In this document: positions 46,142 to 59,335 of the stretch, one piece after another
Layout: the number at the start of each line of letters is the position of its first letter
Position numbering within the stretch: the first letter of the stretch is position 1
From: Luzula sylvatica
Taxonomy: Eukaryota; Streptophyta; Magnoliopsida; Poales; Juncaceae
DNA: 64,000 bases
Assembly (NCBI GenBank): GCA_946800325.1
Contig: OX326958.1
Coordinates: 26,514,914-26,578,913 of the forward strand
Reading direction: 5' to 3'
Position numbers and translations under genes: made by a program
Notes under the pieces: generated by a model
Seen by the model: only the letters and a program-made list of their open reading frames with translations
Database searches by the model: none
Told to the model about the DNA's origin: nothing

Positions 46142-49100
46142 TTCTATTATTTATTTTTTGAGGCCATCTACTCTTCTCTTCTCCTCATTTTTTCCAAAAA
46201 ATTTCAACTCCAATTAACATGATGAATTAACTATTAATACATAAATATAATTAGTAATTTTCAAATATTTAGTATTAACTGTTAATTTGTAGAGACCTTA
46301 TAGAAAATTATAAGCATAACAATATTTATATATTGTGTGTTGCATGTTTCCAGGGGAGGGCTATATGATAAAACAGAAGTTAAAAAAGTTATCGATGAGT
46401 CGGAGAGGGGTCTACAAAGCAGGCGAGAAACCTTCGAAACTTTCGAAGTCTTTACCTTCGAGTGGAAGAGATTACATGAGTGTGCAAACAATGCAACGAT
46501 TGCAAAATTAGTAAGTAGTATTATGACGCGTGCTATGTTGGTTCGTAAATCATAAATGTTTTTCGTACTTTTTTTCTTTTTGATTAAATGGAGAATATTT
46601 TTTTGTCATTCGTCCATTAATGTCAAAGAAAACTAAATCCATAATATATTGTTTATTTCGTTATGCAATCAACTACTTGAATTATCAGTCTATTGACTAA
46701 ATGTTTTGAACCGAATTTTTTGTATGATCGAATGTATGATCCGAACCCTGCATCCCCACTTAGTTTATTAAGCAGTACATTATACTAATTCACATGATTT
46801 AGACTTGTATATTCCCAATTGGATAAAAAACAATTATAATGACCAATGGCATAGGTTGAATTTCGAGTCGATTTACCATGAAATATATTCAAATTCTTAC
46901 AGAAATTGCGGGGGAGTTTACTTTCGATATATATATATTTTTTATGATAAACGGAGAAGATTCATATGTTATTCATCCATTAATGTTAATGAAATTTGAA
47001 ATCATAATTTCTCATAACACATGATATTTTGTGTACCTCACTCAACAAACTGGGTTATGAACATATTGACACACGACCAACAAAGTTGACATGTTAGTTG
47101 TACGTTTGAAATCATGATTTATGCTATTGTTTAGTTTTGAATCCGAAGGACAATTTTTTGTTATAAAATTGTAAAAAATAACTTAGTAGATTTATTATTA
47201 TTATTATTATTATTTCCTTCTACACGTAAATATATTGTGGGAAAGTAGAAGATGCTTAATTTTTTATGAAAAAAACTAGTTTTTTTTATTAGATAGAAAA
47301 GGTTATTTGTCCCGAGTACAATATTCGCTTGTCGATACAAATTGAATATATGAACAAGCACTTGAATTATGAGTCCATTGATTTCTTTCATTCTCGTTAA
47401 TTTCACATCTCTATGTTTTTATTTTCAATTCTCTTTCAGTTATCCTTCAACTCCACTTGAAATGGTGGTGGACTATTTCCTCTACGATTATGAATATGCG
47501 GAGCCACCACGCGTGACGAGTTTTTGGAACACCATTCCTATTCCAACCTTTGCAAATTTTGGTGACGATGTTTATTTTGTGGCCGATCGGCGAGGCTACG
47601 AGACTGTAGTGAATGATGTGGCTCACCAATCACGCTTGATCACTGATGGTCGCCTTCGTTTGAATGAAGTAAGTTCTTACTACCTAACTAATATTTTGCT
47701 AAAACATTTCCGCATCATGTCCCAACGTTACTAAAAATTGCAACAAAATTCGACTTCACAAAATATTTGGTTCGACAGGCAGTGACGAGCATTGAGCAAT
47801 CAGCAGAGGGGGTAGTCATCACAACGGAACAAAATTCAAAATACGAGGCATGTTACGTAATGGTCTCTGTTAGCGTCGGGGTCCTCCAAACGAAACTAAT
47901 CAATTTTGAACCTCCTTTACCTGTAAGTATTTTTCGAATTCTATATTTCACGATGAATTTTGGTAATAATTTTTTTTATGGTTTTCTCGCAAATATATAT
48001 CTTTATACACATATGATTTTTTCGTATCAGGAAAAGAAGATGAGTGCATTATACTCCGTCAATATGGCCGTGTACACCAAAATCTTCCTTAATTTCCCTT
48101 CCAAATTCTGGCCAAAAGGCGACGATACGGAGTTCTTTCTCTATGTAAGTGATAGGCGAGGATACTATTCACTCTGGCAGGTGTACTAAATCAAGAACAT
48201 TTTACCTATTTCGAGAATGGGATACATGACTATTATGCGCTTATATATACAATGATGCTAAAATACTCGAGTGACTATATGGAGTTATATACAATGATGC
48301 TAAAATACTCGAGATTTTTTAGCAATTGAATGTGCATTAAGATTAGTGTGATGCAATACATAATAATTTCCTTTCTCTTGAAAAAATTGTGTGACACTAT
48401 AATTTTATGGCAAAACGCTGATCTTTATACACTTGAATATTTTAGCATCACACACACACTAGGACTTTTGAACCATTATATTTGTTTTGAAATTTGTATT
48501 TTTTTTCGTGATAACCACCAAAGTTTCAAGTATCAAATCTCATGGCTACGCACTTAATCAACCGATGTTTATTTGTAGCATTTGGATAGAGAATACCCCG
48601 ATTCCAATATTCTCATTGTTACGGTCACAGATGAGGAGTCGAGGCGAATAGAACAGCAAGATGACGAGGAAACCAAAAAGGAAGTCATGCAAGTATTGAA
48701 GAATATGTTTGGCGAAAATATACCTGACGCAACAGACATTCTCGTTCCCAAATGGTGGTCGTGTAGATTCTTCAAGGGCAGTTTCACCAATTCGTCTATT
48801 GGTTTAATCCCCGATGATTTTGATCAAATTAGGGTAGGCCTGCAAAATCTCTTTTCTAATTTAGGAATAAGGATTTTGCACAAAACATTTGCCAAAAATT
48901 GCTCAATAAAAAGTTAAAAACAACTAGTACTAGAATGAACAATATTTTTAATTTATTGGACGTCTAATTTTGAGGATTTGAAATATTGCGCCCTACTATT
49001 GTTGATACGTATGAGCGATTATTGCAAGTGCATGGACCTTGAAATTTACACAAATACCCAGACTACTAAACAAATTAAATTACCGAAATAAAAAAAAAAA

Positions 49101-49388
49101 AGATAAATTTCATTATGAAGGCTAAATTAAACTCTAAACAGGCGCCTTTCGAAAGAATTTTCTTCACGGGTGAACATACGAGCGAACAATACAATGGCTA
49201 TGTTCATGGAGCTTATCTTGCTGGTATTTTTTTTAATAATAAAAAAGCTAATTTTCGATAAGCGAAAAGAAAAACAATTTTAGTTTCTCATGTACGTTAT
49301 TTCATATTTGCCAGGAATCGACTCTGCAAACATGTTGATTAAATGCATCAAGAACCATGAAATCAAGCCCGAGGATGGGAATGTCTGA

Positions 49389-51385
49389 ATGAAGAAATTT
49401 ATTGAACTTTTTCTTGTTTGTGGTCTTTAAAAGTACTTGCAAGTTTGTGATGCGTGATGTGAATTGCTATTTTGTGTTAATATTGGGATCATTTTTGTAT
49501 GTAATCGTGTATGGGAAAAAAATTCGAAAAAAAATTCAATTTTAAAAAATATTCAAATACTAATTCATAATTGATTTTTAAAATTCGGCACCGTCTGATT
49601 TTAAAAATCCGATAAATTAATTAGCATTTAGCATACAATTGACAGGTGAAAAACATCCAAAATAACCATCGGATCTATAACATGATCATTCGAGTAGGAT
49701 TCGATTACACATTATGACATTATTATATTCATTCACCATATGATATTTTTTTACTAAGCAAGGTCATATTCATCACGTATGATAATTTATACACATTAAT
49801 ATGTTCATTAACCATATATCAATTACTTTAATAGGTTAATTTTTTTCTTACAAAGATTAAAGTGCGTATTTTCTAAACATTATATTTGATATTTGAAAAG
49901 TTCGATGATATAAATTTCATAATTTAACTGATTAATTCTTTACTACCAAACATATAATAATTTCACATGATTCAACTGAACCACGCGTTTATTATTTATA
50001 CAATACGAATATTTTCAATGTTCATAATATTTATTTGAGGAGTTCTTCAAAAAATCTTTAATTTTTGAAAATGATCGAGAACTCCCTCATTTTTTAGATC
50101 CCTCTAAATGATAAGTTAAATTTTTTTAACCTCTCCCATCAAGTTAAAACTTTAACATATTTCATCTAATTATATTTATTTATACCAAAATACCCTTATA
50201 AATTTTCGTTTTATTTTTGTTTAAACCAAATGACAAAAACAAAAATTAGTATGAATAAATATAAAAATATAAATACAATCATAAAACAAAAAATAATAAA
50301 AATAATATTTGACCTAAAATAAAATTATCATATACATACAAAATATTTTTTGAAAATAAAATAATAATATAATATCATAAAATAAATCAATGCATTGTGA
50401 AAGATATTATAGAATATCGTTAAAATAATAATACAAAATATTGTTGAAAAATATTTTAATTATATTTTTTATTGAGTTAAATAAATATAGAAATAATTAA
50501 AACGAGCGGTATTTTGCTCAAAAAAGTTATTATTATATGGAAAAAATAAAGTTAACTCCAAAGGAGGTAAAAGAAATACAACTCACTTTGGAGGATTTTT
50601 TTAAGAAATCTAAAAGTGAGTGTGTTTTTCATAATTTTCAGAAAAATCATCTTTTTCTAATTCCCCTATTTATTTACTATATTTTTTAAAAGTAATTCCC
50701 CTATTTATTTACTATATTTTTTAAAAGAAAACAACAAATCATTTTATTTCTATTTACATGCTTCATATATAATTTACTAGTTAATATGATAGTGATTACA
50801 TTTTCTATTTGAATATAAATTTAATTCTATACTCAATTTTTAGAGAAAATTGATCTATATAATCATTCAAAAACCTGACAAAACTCGAATTTGACTAATC
50901 CAAATTTCGAAAGAAGTAGAATCCCGAACAAACATGCATCAGATTTAATCCGCAATCTGAAATTAACAATCCCGAATCGCTCCAAATCTGAAAAATTCGA
51001 CATAATTATATTGACAATTCGATAATGATCCGATCAAATATTACCCGAATAGAATCCAATCCGAGTTGAGACTCCAATTTGAAATTAATCCTTGAAATTA
51101 ATCCGAGATTCGAGAACCCAATACACGGATCATCATCATCATCATCATATATATATTAAAACATATCTTGCAATGCAATCCAAGTATACATAAATTCAAC
51201 TTAAAAAAGACACACAAGTGTGAGTGAGTCTCACAAAACTCATGAAAACTGAACAACACAACACACCAAAATTGCCTTGTTCTTTTCAATTCTTCACACC
51301 ATTTTAACTTTTCTCCTTCTCAAAGAAAATAAATCAATTTTATCAAGGGCAAATATAGCAAGAGGCCCTCCGTACACTCTGTAAA
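49389..51385. other. AT-rich intergenic region between PAO and RRP6L2
   Basis: 3' flank of the oxidase, then very AT-rich DNA with no gene recognised. A 29-base sequence starting ATTCCCCTATTTATTTACTA is tandemly repeated at 50660-50728. An (ATC)n/(AT)n stretch lies near 51130-51155. Confidence 0.45.
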
Positions 51386-51405
51386 GGCCCACCCACTAAA
51401 CCCTA
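51386..51405 (+). promoter_or_regulatory. Site II element plus telo-box upstream of RRP6L2
   Basis: GGCCCA (reverse of TGGGCC, 51386-51391) and AAACCCTA (telo-box, 51398-51405) lie seven bases apart, about 80-100 bp before the start codon. This pairing is typical of plant ribosome-biogenesis and translation genes, fitting an rRNA-processing exonuclease. Regulation itself is inferred. Confidence 0.7.
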
Positions 51406-51486
51406 GCTCTCATCATATCTTTCTTCCCCTTCGATCAATCCTCCCACTAATCAACCGCGCAAGGAGAGAGATTTTACGCTTTAGCC

Positions 51487-52256
51487 ATGGAAGACGAAGA
51501 AATGGGTCCTGGCGGAGAGGAATCGGAGACGATGATCAGGCAGAAATCCGAGGCTTTAGCGTCGGCACTGAACGCTCTTGCTTCCGCCGCCTCTAAGTTG
51601 TCTTCTCGTTCCAGAGGCATCCCTTCTAATACCGACTTCCATTTCTATAACAATTTCCCCGATTTCAAGTCCCCAGTGCGTGATATAACCGCTGTTGCTC
51701 CGTCCACAATCAGTACTATCGCCGACTCTCCAGTCCTCCGCCTCGGAAACGCACCGTTTCCCAGAAACGACCTTGATGATGCCCTTGATTGGGTCGTCAA
51801 TCTTAATGATGAACTTCTCGAAAGGTCGCTTCTTTATCTTTTATTCTATTTTTCTTCTTCTTCCTCAAATTCCTACTTTATAACAACAGGTTTGGGGCTT
51901 CCATGGACGAATTCAAGCAAGAGAGGACGAAAGAAGAAGAAAATGGAAAGAAAAGCGGTGGAGACGAAAACGGGTTTCAATTAGTTCAAGGAAAGAAGAA
52001 GAAGAAGAACACGAATGAAGAATCGACATCCACGGCAGGTTATTCATCGGCAGGTGTCAGCGTCGCAACGAAGGATAAATGGACAAGTGGAGCGACCAAA
52101 TCGAAAGTTCCTTTCCACATACCAAGCATACCTAGACCACAAGATGAATATCGCATACTCGTTAACAATGCGAATCTTCCTTTTCAACATGTCTGGCTCG
52201 AGAAGAGCTCTGATGGGTCCTGCTTCATCCACCCCCTTGTCAGTCTCCCTCTCTCT

Positions 52257-52287
<31 letters not shown>

Positions 52288-54970
52288 ATGCAAGTGAGTG
52301 TATACAGGAGAAATCGTCAGTGATGGATTTTGTGGATAAGACAATTGGGGAAAATGAGCCAGAAAAACCGGCACAAATTGAGAGCACGCCATTTAAGCTC
52401 GTCGAAGAATTGAAAGATTTAAAGGAAATGGTTGCGAAATTAAAGGAAGTCAACGAGTTTGCAGTAAGTTCTCGTCTCAATCTCAAACTTTCTCTTTCTC
52501 TCTCTTACTTTTCTTATTAAAAGAACCCTTCTTTGTTCTGTACAGGTCGATTTGGAACACAATCAGTACAGATCATTTCAAGGTTTGACTTGTTTAATGC
52601 AAATTTCGACAAGAACTGAGGATTTTGTCGTGGATACCCTTAAGCTTCGTATCTATATTGGATCCTATTTGCGTGATCTTTTCAAAGATCCGTCCAAAAG
52701 AAAGGTCTCTTATTTTTCAGCCTTTTTTTAATTTATTTCACAATTTTATTTTTATTAAATTGAAAAAATTACAGGTAATGCACGGTGCAGATCATGATAT
52801 ACTTTGGCTTCAAAGAGATTTTGGGATATATGTTTGCAATCTTTTCGACACTGGACAGGTATAATCAATTAATTACTCAAATTAATTATTTTTGAATTAA
52901 TTATTTTAAAATTTGATAAATTCAAACAGGCATCAAGGGTGCTACAATTAGAGCGAAACAGTCTCGAATTTTTATTGCATTATTTCTGCGACGTCACTGC
53001 AAACAAAGAGTATATATCTCTCTCTCTACCATATTATTATTTTAATTATTTTATTTACTGTATATTTTTTATTTGCAGATATCAAAATGCAGATTGGAGA
53101 TTAAGGCCGCTTCCAACAGAAATGGTGAAGTATGCGAGAGAAGATACGCATTATCTTTTGTATATATACGATCTCATGAGACTCAGATTAATCTCCGAAT
53201 CCACTATCGAAAATGATCTTCTCTTAGAGGTATAAATTATAATTAATCCATATCTTTAATGAATTAATTAAATTTTATTATGATTTTTCAGGTGCATAGA
53301 CGAAGCGATGAAATTTGCTTGAAGATGTACGAAAAGGAACTCTTCACCGACACCTCCTTCCTCAACTTATACGGGTAATATTAATTAATTAAATAAATAA
53401 ATTTTATAATAAAAATTAACTTGAATCATATTTTTCAGGGTGCAACAAACCGAACTGAACGCAAGGCAACTCGCCATTGTTGCAGTGCGTATTTCATTTA
53501 AAACTATAATTAACGATAATAATTATAATTAATTATATAAATATTTTATAATTTAGGGGTTATATCAATGGAGAGATTTTATAGCGAGATCGGACGACGA
53601 GAGCACAGGATATGTATTACCGAATAAAAGTCTAATCGAAATCGCAAAAGAAATGCCTGCCACGTCAGACAAACTTTTACGACTGGTAAAATCGCGACAC
53701 TCTTACGTGGAGCGATATCTGCCTTCCATTATCGAAATCATTCGCAACTCCTTCTCCCAATCCCATGCTTTCGAATCCATCGCTTTACAACTCAAACAAT
53801 CCCAACTCGATAAGGTTTGTAAATTAATTAGTATTTCTTTTTTATTTCCTGAAATTAATTTTTTTTTTTTTTTTGCAGGCGAAGGCGAGGGAAGGGGAGA
53901 GTGGAGAACAAGACCGTCCCGTCACTGTTCAAATGGCTCCTCCTCGTACTCCAAGTGTTGTTTCTCAAATTGTGACTCCAGTTAACAATGGCAAAATTAC
54001 GGCTAGTGCGCCTTTGTTTGTTCCTAGCCAGATTAATAATGTTACGGCGCCGCCCAAGATGGCGTCGGTACAAATACTTAAAAAGCCTGCTTCGTTCGGC
54101 GCTTTATTTGCAAAACCGGTTAAAAAACCAAGCTTTATTTTTGGCTCATCGGTCATTCAACGGGTATGTTATCTTTATTATTATTATTGTTTTGTAATTT
54201 ATTAATATTAATTATTTTTTTGCAATTAGGAGGAGAGTAAGAGCAAGTTGGAGAAGATAAAACAATCCGTGGCCCTTCCTTTCAATTTTGGTGCCGGAGA
54301 GAAACCATCTCTGACGAACAGTACCAGTAATGACACGGTGATGATGCAAGCACCTCCACCTCCTCCCTCTTTGGGTACAGAAAACACGCAAGTTCAAGTA
54401 CCTGCTAATCCAACAATAACGGAGGATATAATACCATTAGAGGTGGAGAAAGAGACGAAAGAGGACAAGGAACAAGATAATGATAATAGTAGTGATGATA
54501 ATATTCAAGGTGTGAAGCACAGGGAGTGGTTTCCTCGTCAGAACGAGGACGAGCAAACCGTAGAGGATTCCGATGATTCTGACGACTCTGACGTACCAAC
54601 GGAACTCTCTTCGAGTTTCGAAAAATGCTTCAAGTCGATCAGCGAGATGAGAAACCCTCAACAGACCCAACGCAAACCCGTTGCGCAAAACAATAATAAC
54701 ATGGTTAGTATTCAATTAGAACCGTTCGATTATGATGCTGCGACAAAGATTAACAAGAATAAGAATGATGATGACGATGACGATGAGGATGTTGATATAA
54801 AGAATAAGAATAAGGAGAGGAATAGGAATAGTAAGATTAAACGAGCTGCTTCGAGAAAGGAGAAGGGGGAGAGAGGAGGAGGAGGAGGAGAAAAGGAGTC
54901 GGGCTTTCAGCAGCCGCGAAGGAGTCAGGCTTTTCCAATGTCTGGTAATAGGAGCACTACTTATATTTAG
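51487..54970 (+). CDS. RRP6L2: RRP6-like 2, nuclear exosome 3'-5' exoribonuclease
   Basis: Twelve exons (51487-51824, 51890-52238, 52308-52463, 52546-52704, 52775-52858, 52930-53009, 53079-53229, 53292-53374, 53439-53484, 53557-53814, 53879-54163, 54230-54970) give 909 residues; Arabidopsis RRP6L2 has ~870. Residues ~15-115 match the PMC2NT exosome-binding region. The DEDDy nuclease core is intact: D283 and E285 (VDLEHNQYRSFQG), D342 within GADHDILWLQRDF, Y407 and D411 (YAREDTHYLLYIYD). HRDC domain at ~475-565. The last ~340 residues are low-complexity acidic and basic, with poly-Asp/Lys blocks fitting nuclear localisation. Trims rRNA, snoRNA and non-coding RNAs with the core exosome. All introns GT-AG. 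The intron 2 donor GTCAGT runs into CT repeats; intron 6 also starts GTATATATCTCTCTCT. Confidence 0.96.
52239..52287. repeat. CT-rich repeat at the start of RRP6L2 intron 2
   Basis: From the donor GTCAGTCTCCC the intron is CT dinucleotides almost to 52287 (pure run 52261-52286). The intron is only 69 bp, so the repeat fills most of it. Confidence 0.95.
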
Positions 54971-55387
54971 CTTTCGTGATTAATGAATTGATGATGGTTG
55001 TTTTTTTTATTTAACCTTTTTGTGCGTGTTTCTTCTGTGGGATGTAATTGAGCGGTTCTATATTTATTACACTTTCGAAAGCTCGAAAACTTGGAAGGAG
55101 AAAACAAATAAAATATTATGCAATTTATGAATTTGAGGTGCAAATTAAGTTGCTTGAATTTAAAGGGGGCTAATATTGGCCTTGGGTAGCAAGTCATGGA
55201 ATAATCATTCACCTACTTCATTTCTCTGTCAAGGGAGTAGGATGGTTCTTGTCATGTGAGAACAGTTGAATAAATCACAAATATTTACTATTTAGATGTA
55301 ATATACTAATATGCCATAGTGTTTTATTAATTACTGGTAAGTGGTACATTAATTTGACAACTTGTACAAGTTGTTAATATAAAAATA
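54971..55387. other. 3' flank of RRP6L2
   Basis: Presumed 3' UTR and intergenic sequence, AT-rich, with AAATAAAATATT near 55110 as a possible polyadenylation region. Confidence 0.4.
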
Positions 55388-55644
55388 AGGAAATTTTACC
55401 CTTCTCCCAATGCATCACCACATCCTCTATATCCCTAATTAGCACATTTAATTAATTGATAATTAACAAGATATATTCGATTAATAGTTAATTAATATTA
55501 ATTATCAATTGTTAATTCATGTGTATGTTAAATAAATATTAATTAATTATCAATCGAGTGTATTTTGTTAATCATTAATTAATTAAGCATGCTAATTAGG
55601 GATATAGAGGATGTGATGATGCATCCGGGGAGGGTAAATGGCCT
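55388..55644. mobile_element. MITE with ~58-bp inverted repeats
   Basis: AGGAAATTTTACCC at the left and inverted AGGCCATTTACCC at the right lead into complementary CACATCCTCTATATCCCTAA blocks. The centre is TTAATTAAT-rich. Flanks ATAAAAATA and TTAAAAATA match at 8 of 9 positions, a probable 9-bp target duplication. Confidence 0.82.
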
Positions 55645-56564
55645 TTAAAAATAACATGAACATGTATGCAAATTGATATTTGTTGTTTGCATTGACTGAC
55701 AGTACTGTCTCTCAGAATCGAAGAAAAGAAGTAGTTCTAAAAAAATATACATTCTATTTACACAGATGTTGCTCAATATATTTTTTTCATATTTTTCTCG
55801 TCATTTGAATAATTGTTAATTTTATATTTTTAAAAATAAATTATCGATGAACGCTCTTACATATTCTTCTAAAGTAAATATTTTTGAATTATCACGACGT
55901 TATATAATAACTGGTAGTTTAATTTTATACAAATAATTCAACAATATATCCAAAAAGGTCCAAAAATAAACTAGCATATTTTTCAAAATTAAACACAAGG
56001 ACTTACTTATCACTAATTAAATAAAGAAAAGAATCCTTAATTAATTATTAAGGAAAATATTCATCCTCTATTTACTAATTCTATACTACATACAAAGTTC
56101 GGTTTTTGTGAATCGTCGAAAGGTTCTTTTTCTGATTTTCCGTGGCTCAGATTCAATATACTGATGTAACGATCAGGTTAGCGTAACGAGTTTCTAAAAG
56201 CTCCGTTTATTTTAGAATTGAGATATACAGAGATTTCTGAAATTTTTTAGTTATGACTTGATACAAGTTTCTAAAATTATATTTTGTAATTGATTGATTT
56301 TTTAAAAGTAAAGTGTATTTTATGTAAATTTTGCAAAATTGAAAAAAAAAAAAAAAAACTGAATTTTGGTAAATTTATTTTATTATATAGAAATCCAGGA
56401 AAGTAAATTAGGGTTAGGTGGGAAAATTAAAAAATTATCCTCACTGGAGGGACGAATAAATACCCAAGCCAGTCCCCATAGGAAATCTCCATTTCATTTC
56501 CTGCCAACCCCCACGCACTCCTCACTCCTACAAAAGCTCCTCAATCCAGCCGCCTCAACCATCC
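55645..56564. promoter_or_regulatory. Upstream region of PSAT
   Basis: AT-rich; a 17-base A run near 56342. Close to the gene a TTAGGGTTAGG telo-box-like word (56408-56418) and an AATAAATA TATA-like word (about 56455) precede a CT/C-rich leader. No other gene recognised. Confidence 0.4.
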
Positions 56565-57842
56565 ATGGCCACCCCCACCCCCACCCCCACCGCCGCCGCA
56601 GCTGCCACCTCAACACCCAACTCTCTCTTCTTCCACCAACCTTCTCGCAAACCCATCTTCTCCTCCCTTCGCCAGAATAAGACAACCGGTCTTCCTCGGA
56701 TGTCATGCACTGCCGTGTCAACTCCTGTCGCCGTATCGCCCTCCACCTCGACGGATCGCGTATTCAACTTCGCGGCAGGTCCTGCTACTCTGCCAGAGTC
56801 GGTGATCTTGAAGGCTCAGAAAGAACTTTTCAACTACCAAGGTTCTGGGATGAGCATCATGGAAATGAGCCACCGTAGCAAGGAGTTTGACTCCGTCATC
56901 AAGAAGGCCGAGTCCGATCTCCGTAAACTCCTCTCGATCTCCGATGACTACTCCGTTCTCTTTCTACAAGGCGGGGCCACCACTCAGTTCGCCGCCATAC
57001 CTCTTAACCTCTGCACTCCCGATTCCGCAGTTGATTATATCGTCACCGGATCTTGGGGCGACAAGGCATACAAGGAGGCGCAGAAATACTGCAAGCCTAA
57101 TCTGATCTGGTCAGGCAAATCCGAGAAATACACCAAGATCCCATCTTTCGACTCCCTCCAGCAAACTCCTGGTGCGAGATACCTTCATATCTGCGCCAAC
57201 GAGACAATTCATGGTGTCGAGTTCAAGGATTACCCAACTCCGGCCAACAAAGACACCATTTTGGTGGCTGACATGTCCTCGAATTTCTGCTCGAAACCAG
57301 TAGACGTGTCTCGTTTTGGGATAATCTATGCAGGTGCACAGAAGAACGTGGGCCCGTCAGGTGTGACCATTGCAATCGTGCGCAAAGATCTGATTGGCAA
57401 CCCCCAGTCCATCACCCCTGTTATGCTCGATTTCAAAACCCACGCAGACTCCCTTTCCCTTTACAACACCCCCCCATGCTACGCCATTTACATATGCGGC
57501 TTGGTGTTCGATGATTTGCTTAAGCAAGGCGGGTTAGTGCAAGTGGAGAAGAATAATGCGAAGAAAGCAGGGATTTTGTACGATGCTATCGATGGGAGTG
57601 ATGGGTACTTTGTCTGCCCGGTCGAGAGGTCGGTCAGGTCTTTGATGAACGTGCCGTTCACGCTCAGGCGATCTGAGCTGGAGAAGAAATTTGTGGAGGA
57701 GGCGGCGAAAGAAGGAATGGTGCAGCTCAAGGGGCATAGGTCTGTAGGAGGAATGAGAGCTTCTATATATAACGCAATGCCTTTGGCTGGCGTGGAGAAG
57801 CTCGTTTCGTTCATGAAGAATTTCCAAGCGAGGAATCCTTAA
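56565..57842 (+). CDS. PSAT1: Phosphoserine aminotransferase, chloroplastic
   Basis: Single uninterrupted frame of 425 residues. Residues 1-~60 are a Ser/Thr/Pro/Ala-rich plastid transit peptide; the enzyme starts near [11 protein letters not shown]. It converts 3-phosphohydroxypyruvate plus glutamate to 3-phosphoserine plus 2-oxoglutarate in the phosphorylated (non-photorespiratory) serine pathway of plastids. Class V aminotransferase landmarks: [38 protein letters not shown]236 in VADMSSN (cofactor pyridine nitrogen) and the Schiff-base lysine K260 in [13 protein letters not shown]-terminal [17 protein letters not shown]. Length and intronless structure match plant PSATs. The first ATG is used; it sits in a clean CCATCCATGGCC context. 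Confidence 0.98.
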   Translation: MATPTPTPTAAAAATSTPNSLFFHQPSRKPIFSSLRQNKTTGLPRMSCTAVSTPVAVSPSTSTDRVFNFAAGPATLPESVILKAQKELFNYQGSGMSIMEMSHRSKEFDSVIKKAESDLRKLLSISDDYSVLFLQGGATTQFAAIPLNLCTPDSAVDYIVTGSWGDKAYKEAQKYCKPNLIWSGKSEKYTKIPSFDSLQQTPGARYLHICANETIHGVEFKDYPTPANKDTILVADMSSNFCSKPVDVSRFGIIYAGAQKNVGPSGVTIAIVRKDLIGNPQSITPVMLDFKTHADSLSLYNTPPCYAIYICGLVFDDLLKQGGLVQVEKNNAKKAGILYDAIDGSDGYFVCPVERSVRSLMNVPFTLRRSELEKKFVEEAAKEGMVQLKGHRSVGGMRASIYNAMPLAGVEKLVSFMKNFQARNP

Positions 57843-58348
57843 ATTCCTCTATTTGACATTTGATTCGAGGTTGATTGCACTGCCCTGCTCTCTCTCTTTC
57901 AATTTTTTTTTTGTTTGTTTTGCTTTTTAGTCCCTCTTCAGTTCAGTTAGCTTGTCAGTGAATGAATTTGAGCGTGTAATTGTGTTGTTTTTGTTACCAT
58001 TTTGGTGATGTTTCTTAAATAATAAGTTGATTGTTTTGGTGATGTAATCAGATCTTGATATTTAATTTGCCTAATCTTTTGTTTGGGTGTCGTGGCGAAT
58101 GTCAATATAGTTGTTATTTTGAAATCGGGTCAATCTTTTCACAGGGTTAATCGAACATCACATAATTTGGGTCATGGATTGTTCGGGTGACGGGTTATTT
58201 GGATTTCGGGCCGGTTACGATCTGTTCGTGTTTCAGATCATTGGGTTCGGATTTTGGACCATTGAGTTATCATTTTTTTTTTCTGAGTAAATTTGGAGAA
58301 GGTTCTATGTCCGCAATTTTATATATTATTGTGTTTACAAGATTTACA
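57843..58348. other. 3' flank of PSAT
   Basis: Presumed 3' UTR with T-rich stretch, an AATAATAAG possible poly-A signal near 58020, then a short GGGTTATTTGGATTTCGGG-type low-complexity region. No gene. Confidence 0.4.
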
Positions 58349-59335
58349 TCTATACTAATATCAGCAAAATTGGTATCTAGACTATACCCCGATATCTATA
58401 ATCTCCCCTCCCATTAATTTTTGGATACTAGGCATATGCTGAGGCCACGTCGTCGGGTACTGTTCACCGTCAATCACTGTTCTTCCATGTTCTGTTCATC
58501 CGGTTACTGTTCACCTCGGTATTGTTCATCCCTTTTACTGTTTATCGTTTTTTTTTTTTTTTGAATTTTATTTTATTTGACGTATGTCTTGTGTTCTAAA
58601 TAAAATATTTGAATTTTCCATCGTATTAATAAATATAATTGACATATGTCTTGTGTTCTAAATAAAATATTTGAATTTTTCATCGTATTAATAAATATAA
58701 TTTGTATACTATAATTTTACTGTTAACAAAATACTATTCACACAAATACTTTTTGTTAGCCTGAGCTGGTATTATTTTTTTTTTGTGCTTATTATACTAT
58801 TCACACAAAATACTATTCACACAAATACAGTTTTGATTGGTACCAAGCTGCGTTTTTTTGTGCTTATTATAATATTTTTGATTCGTACCAAGCTACGTCT
58901 TTTATGTTTTTTTGTTTGTCTTTTTCAGAATTTTATTTTATTTGACATGTTTTGTATTCTAAATAAAACATTTGAATTTTTCTTTTGAAACATATGATAT
59001 ATTTTGAGGAGGAAAAAAATTTGCATTTATTGCATAATACTTGTGAGACTATTCAATATCAGATTTTTTTTTTTAAATTAACATTTATGAAGATTACTTT
59101 TGTTTTGCACTTGTAACGTTTTAGATAAAATTATTATTTTATGATCATAACAGATTTTGAAAAATCGCAGCGAAGCACGAGAAATATTTCTATTTTCTTA
59201 TCAAATAATATATCAAATAATATATCCCGCAGCGAAATAATATATCAAATAATGTATAAAATTATTACTTTTGCTTATTATATTATTTCTTATCAAATAA
59301 TATATCCCGCAGCGAAGCGCGGGATATTTTCCTAG
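58349..59335 (+). mobile_element. Non-autonomous Helitron
   Basis: Begins TCTATACTAATATCAG after an A and ends ...GGGATATTTTCCTAG before a T, the A|T insertion expected for Helitrons. Ten bases before the CTAG end is a hairpin (CCCGC at 59306-59310, GCGGG at 59319-59323). The interior has direct repeats (GACGTATGTCTTGTGTTCTA twice) and no Rep/helicase sequence, so it needs an autonomous partner. Confidence 0.85.

Larger units (their letters stand above)
44926..49388 (+). pseudogene. PAO: Polyamine oxidase gene, disrupted by a LINE in exon 2
   Basis: Exons 44926-44971, 45040-45248 continuing 45674-45723, 46354-46510, 47440-47668, 47779-47922, 48031-48180, 48579-48833, 49142-49223, 49315-49388. 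They encode a maize-PAO/PAO1-like flavoprotein amine oxidase that oxidises spermine/spermidine: FAD dinucleotide motif VGAGFSGISAEKTL with ILEGTDRIGGRI, then EPPRVTSFWNT, FVADRRGYE, DMAVYTKIF-like MAVYTKIFLNFP, DATDILVPKWW, and the C-terminal [25 protein letters not shown] segment. No signal peptide at the start. A 5'-truncated LINE splits exon 2, and reading through it stops at 45318-45320 after about 115 residues. Removing it restores frame across exons 1-3. Exon 3 to 4 is a second doubt: the obvious donor (46511) and acceptor (47439) are out of phase. Likely a recently lost gene. Confidence 0.88.

Noticed and set aside
50040..50640. Possible MITE with GAGGAGTTCTTC ends
   Set aside because: The ends could not be matched as inverted repeats and no target duplication was found.
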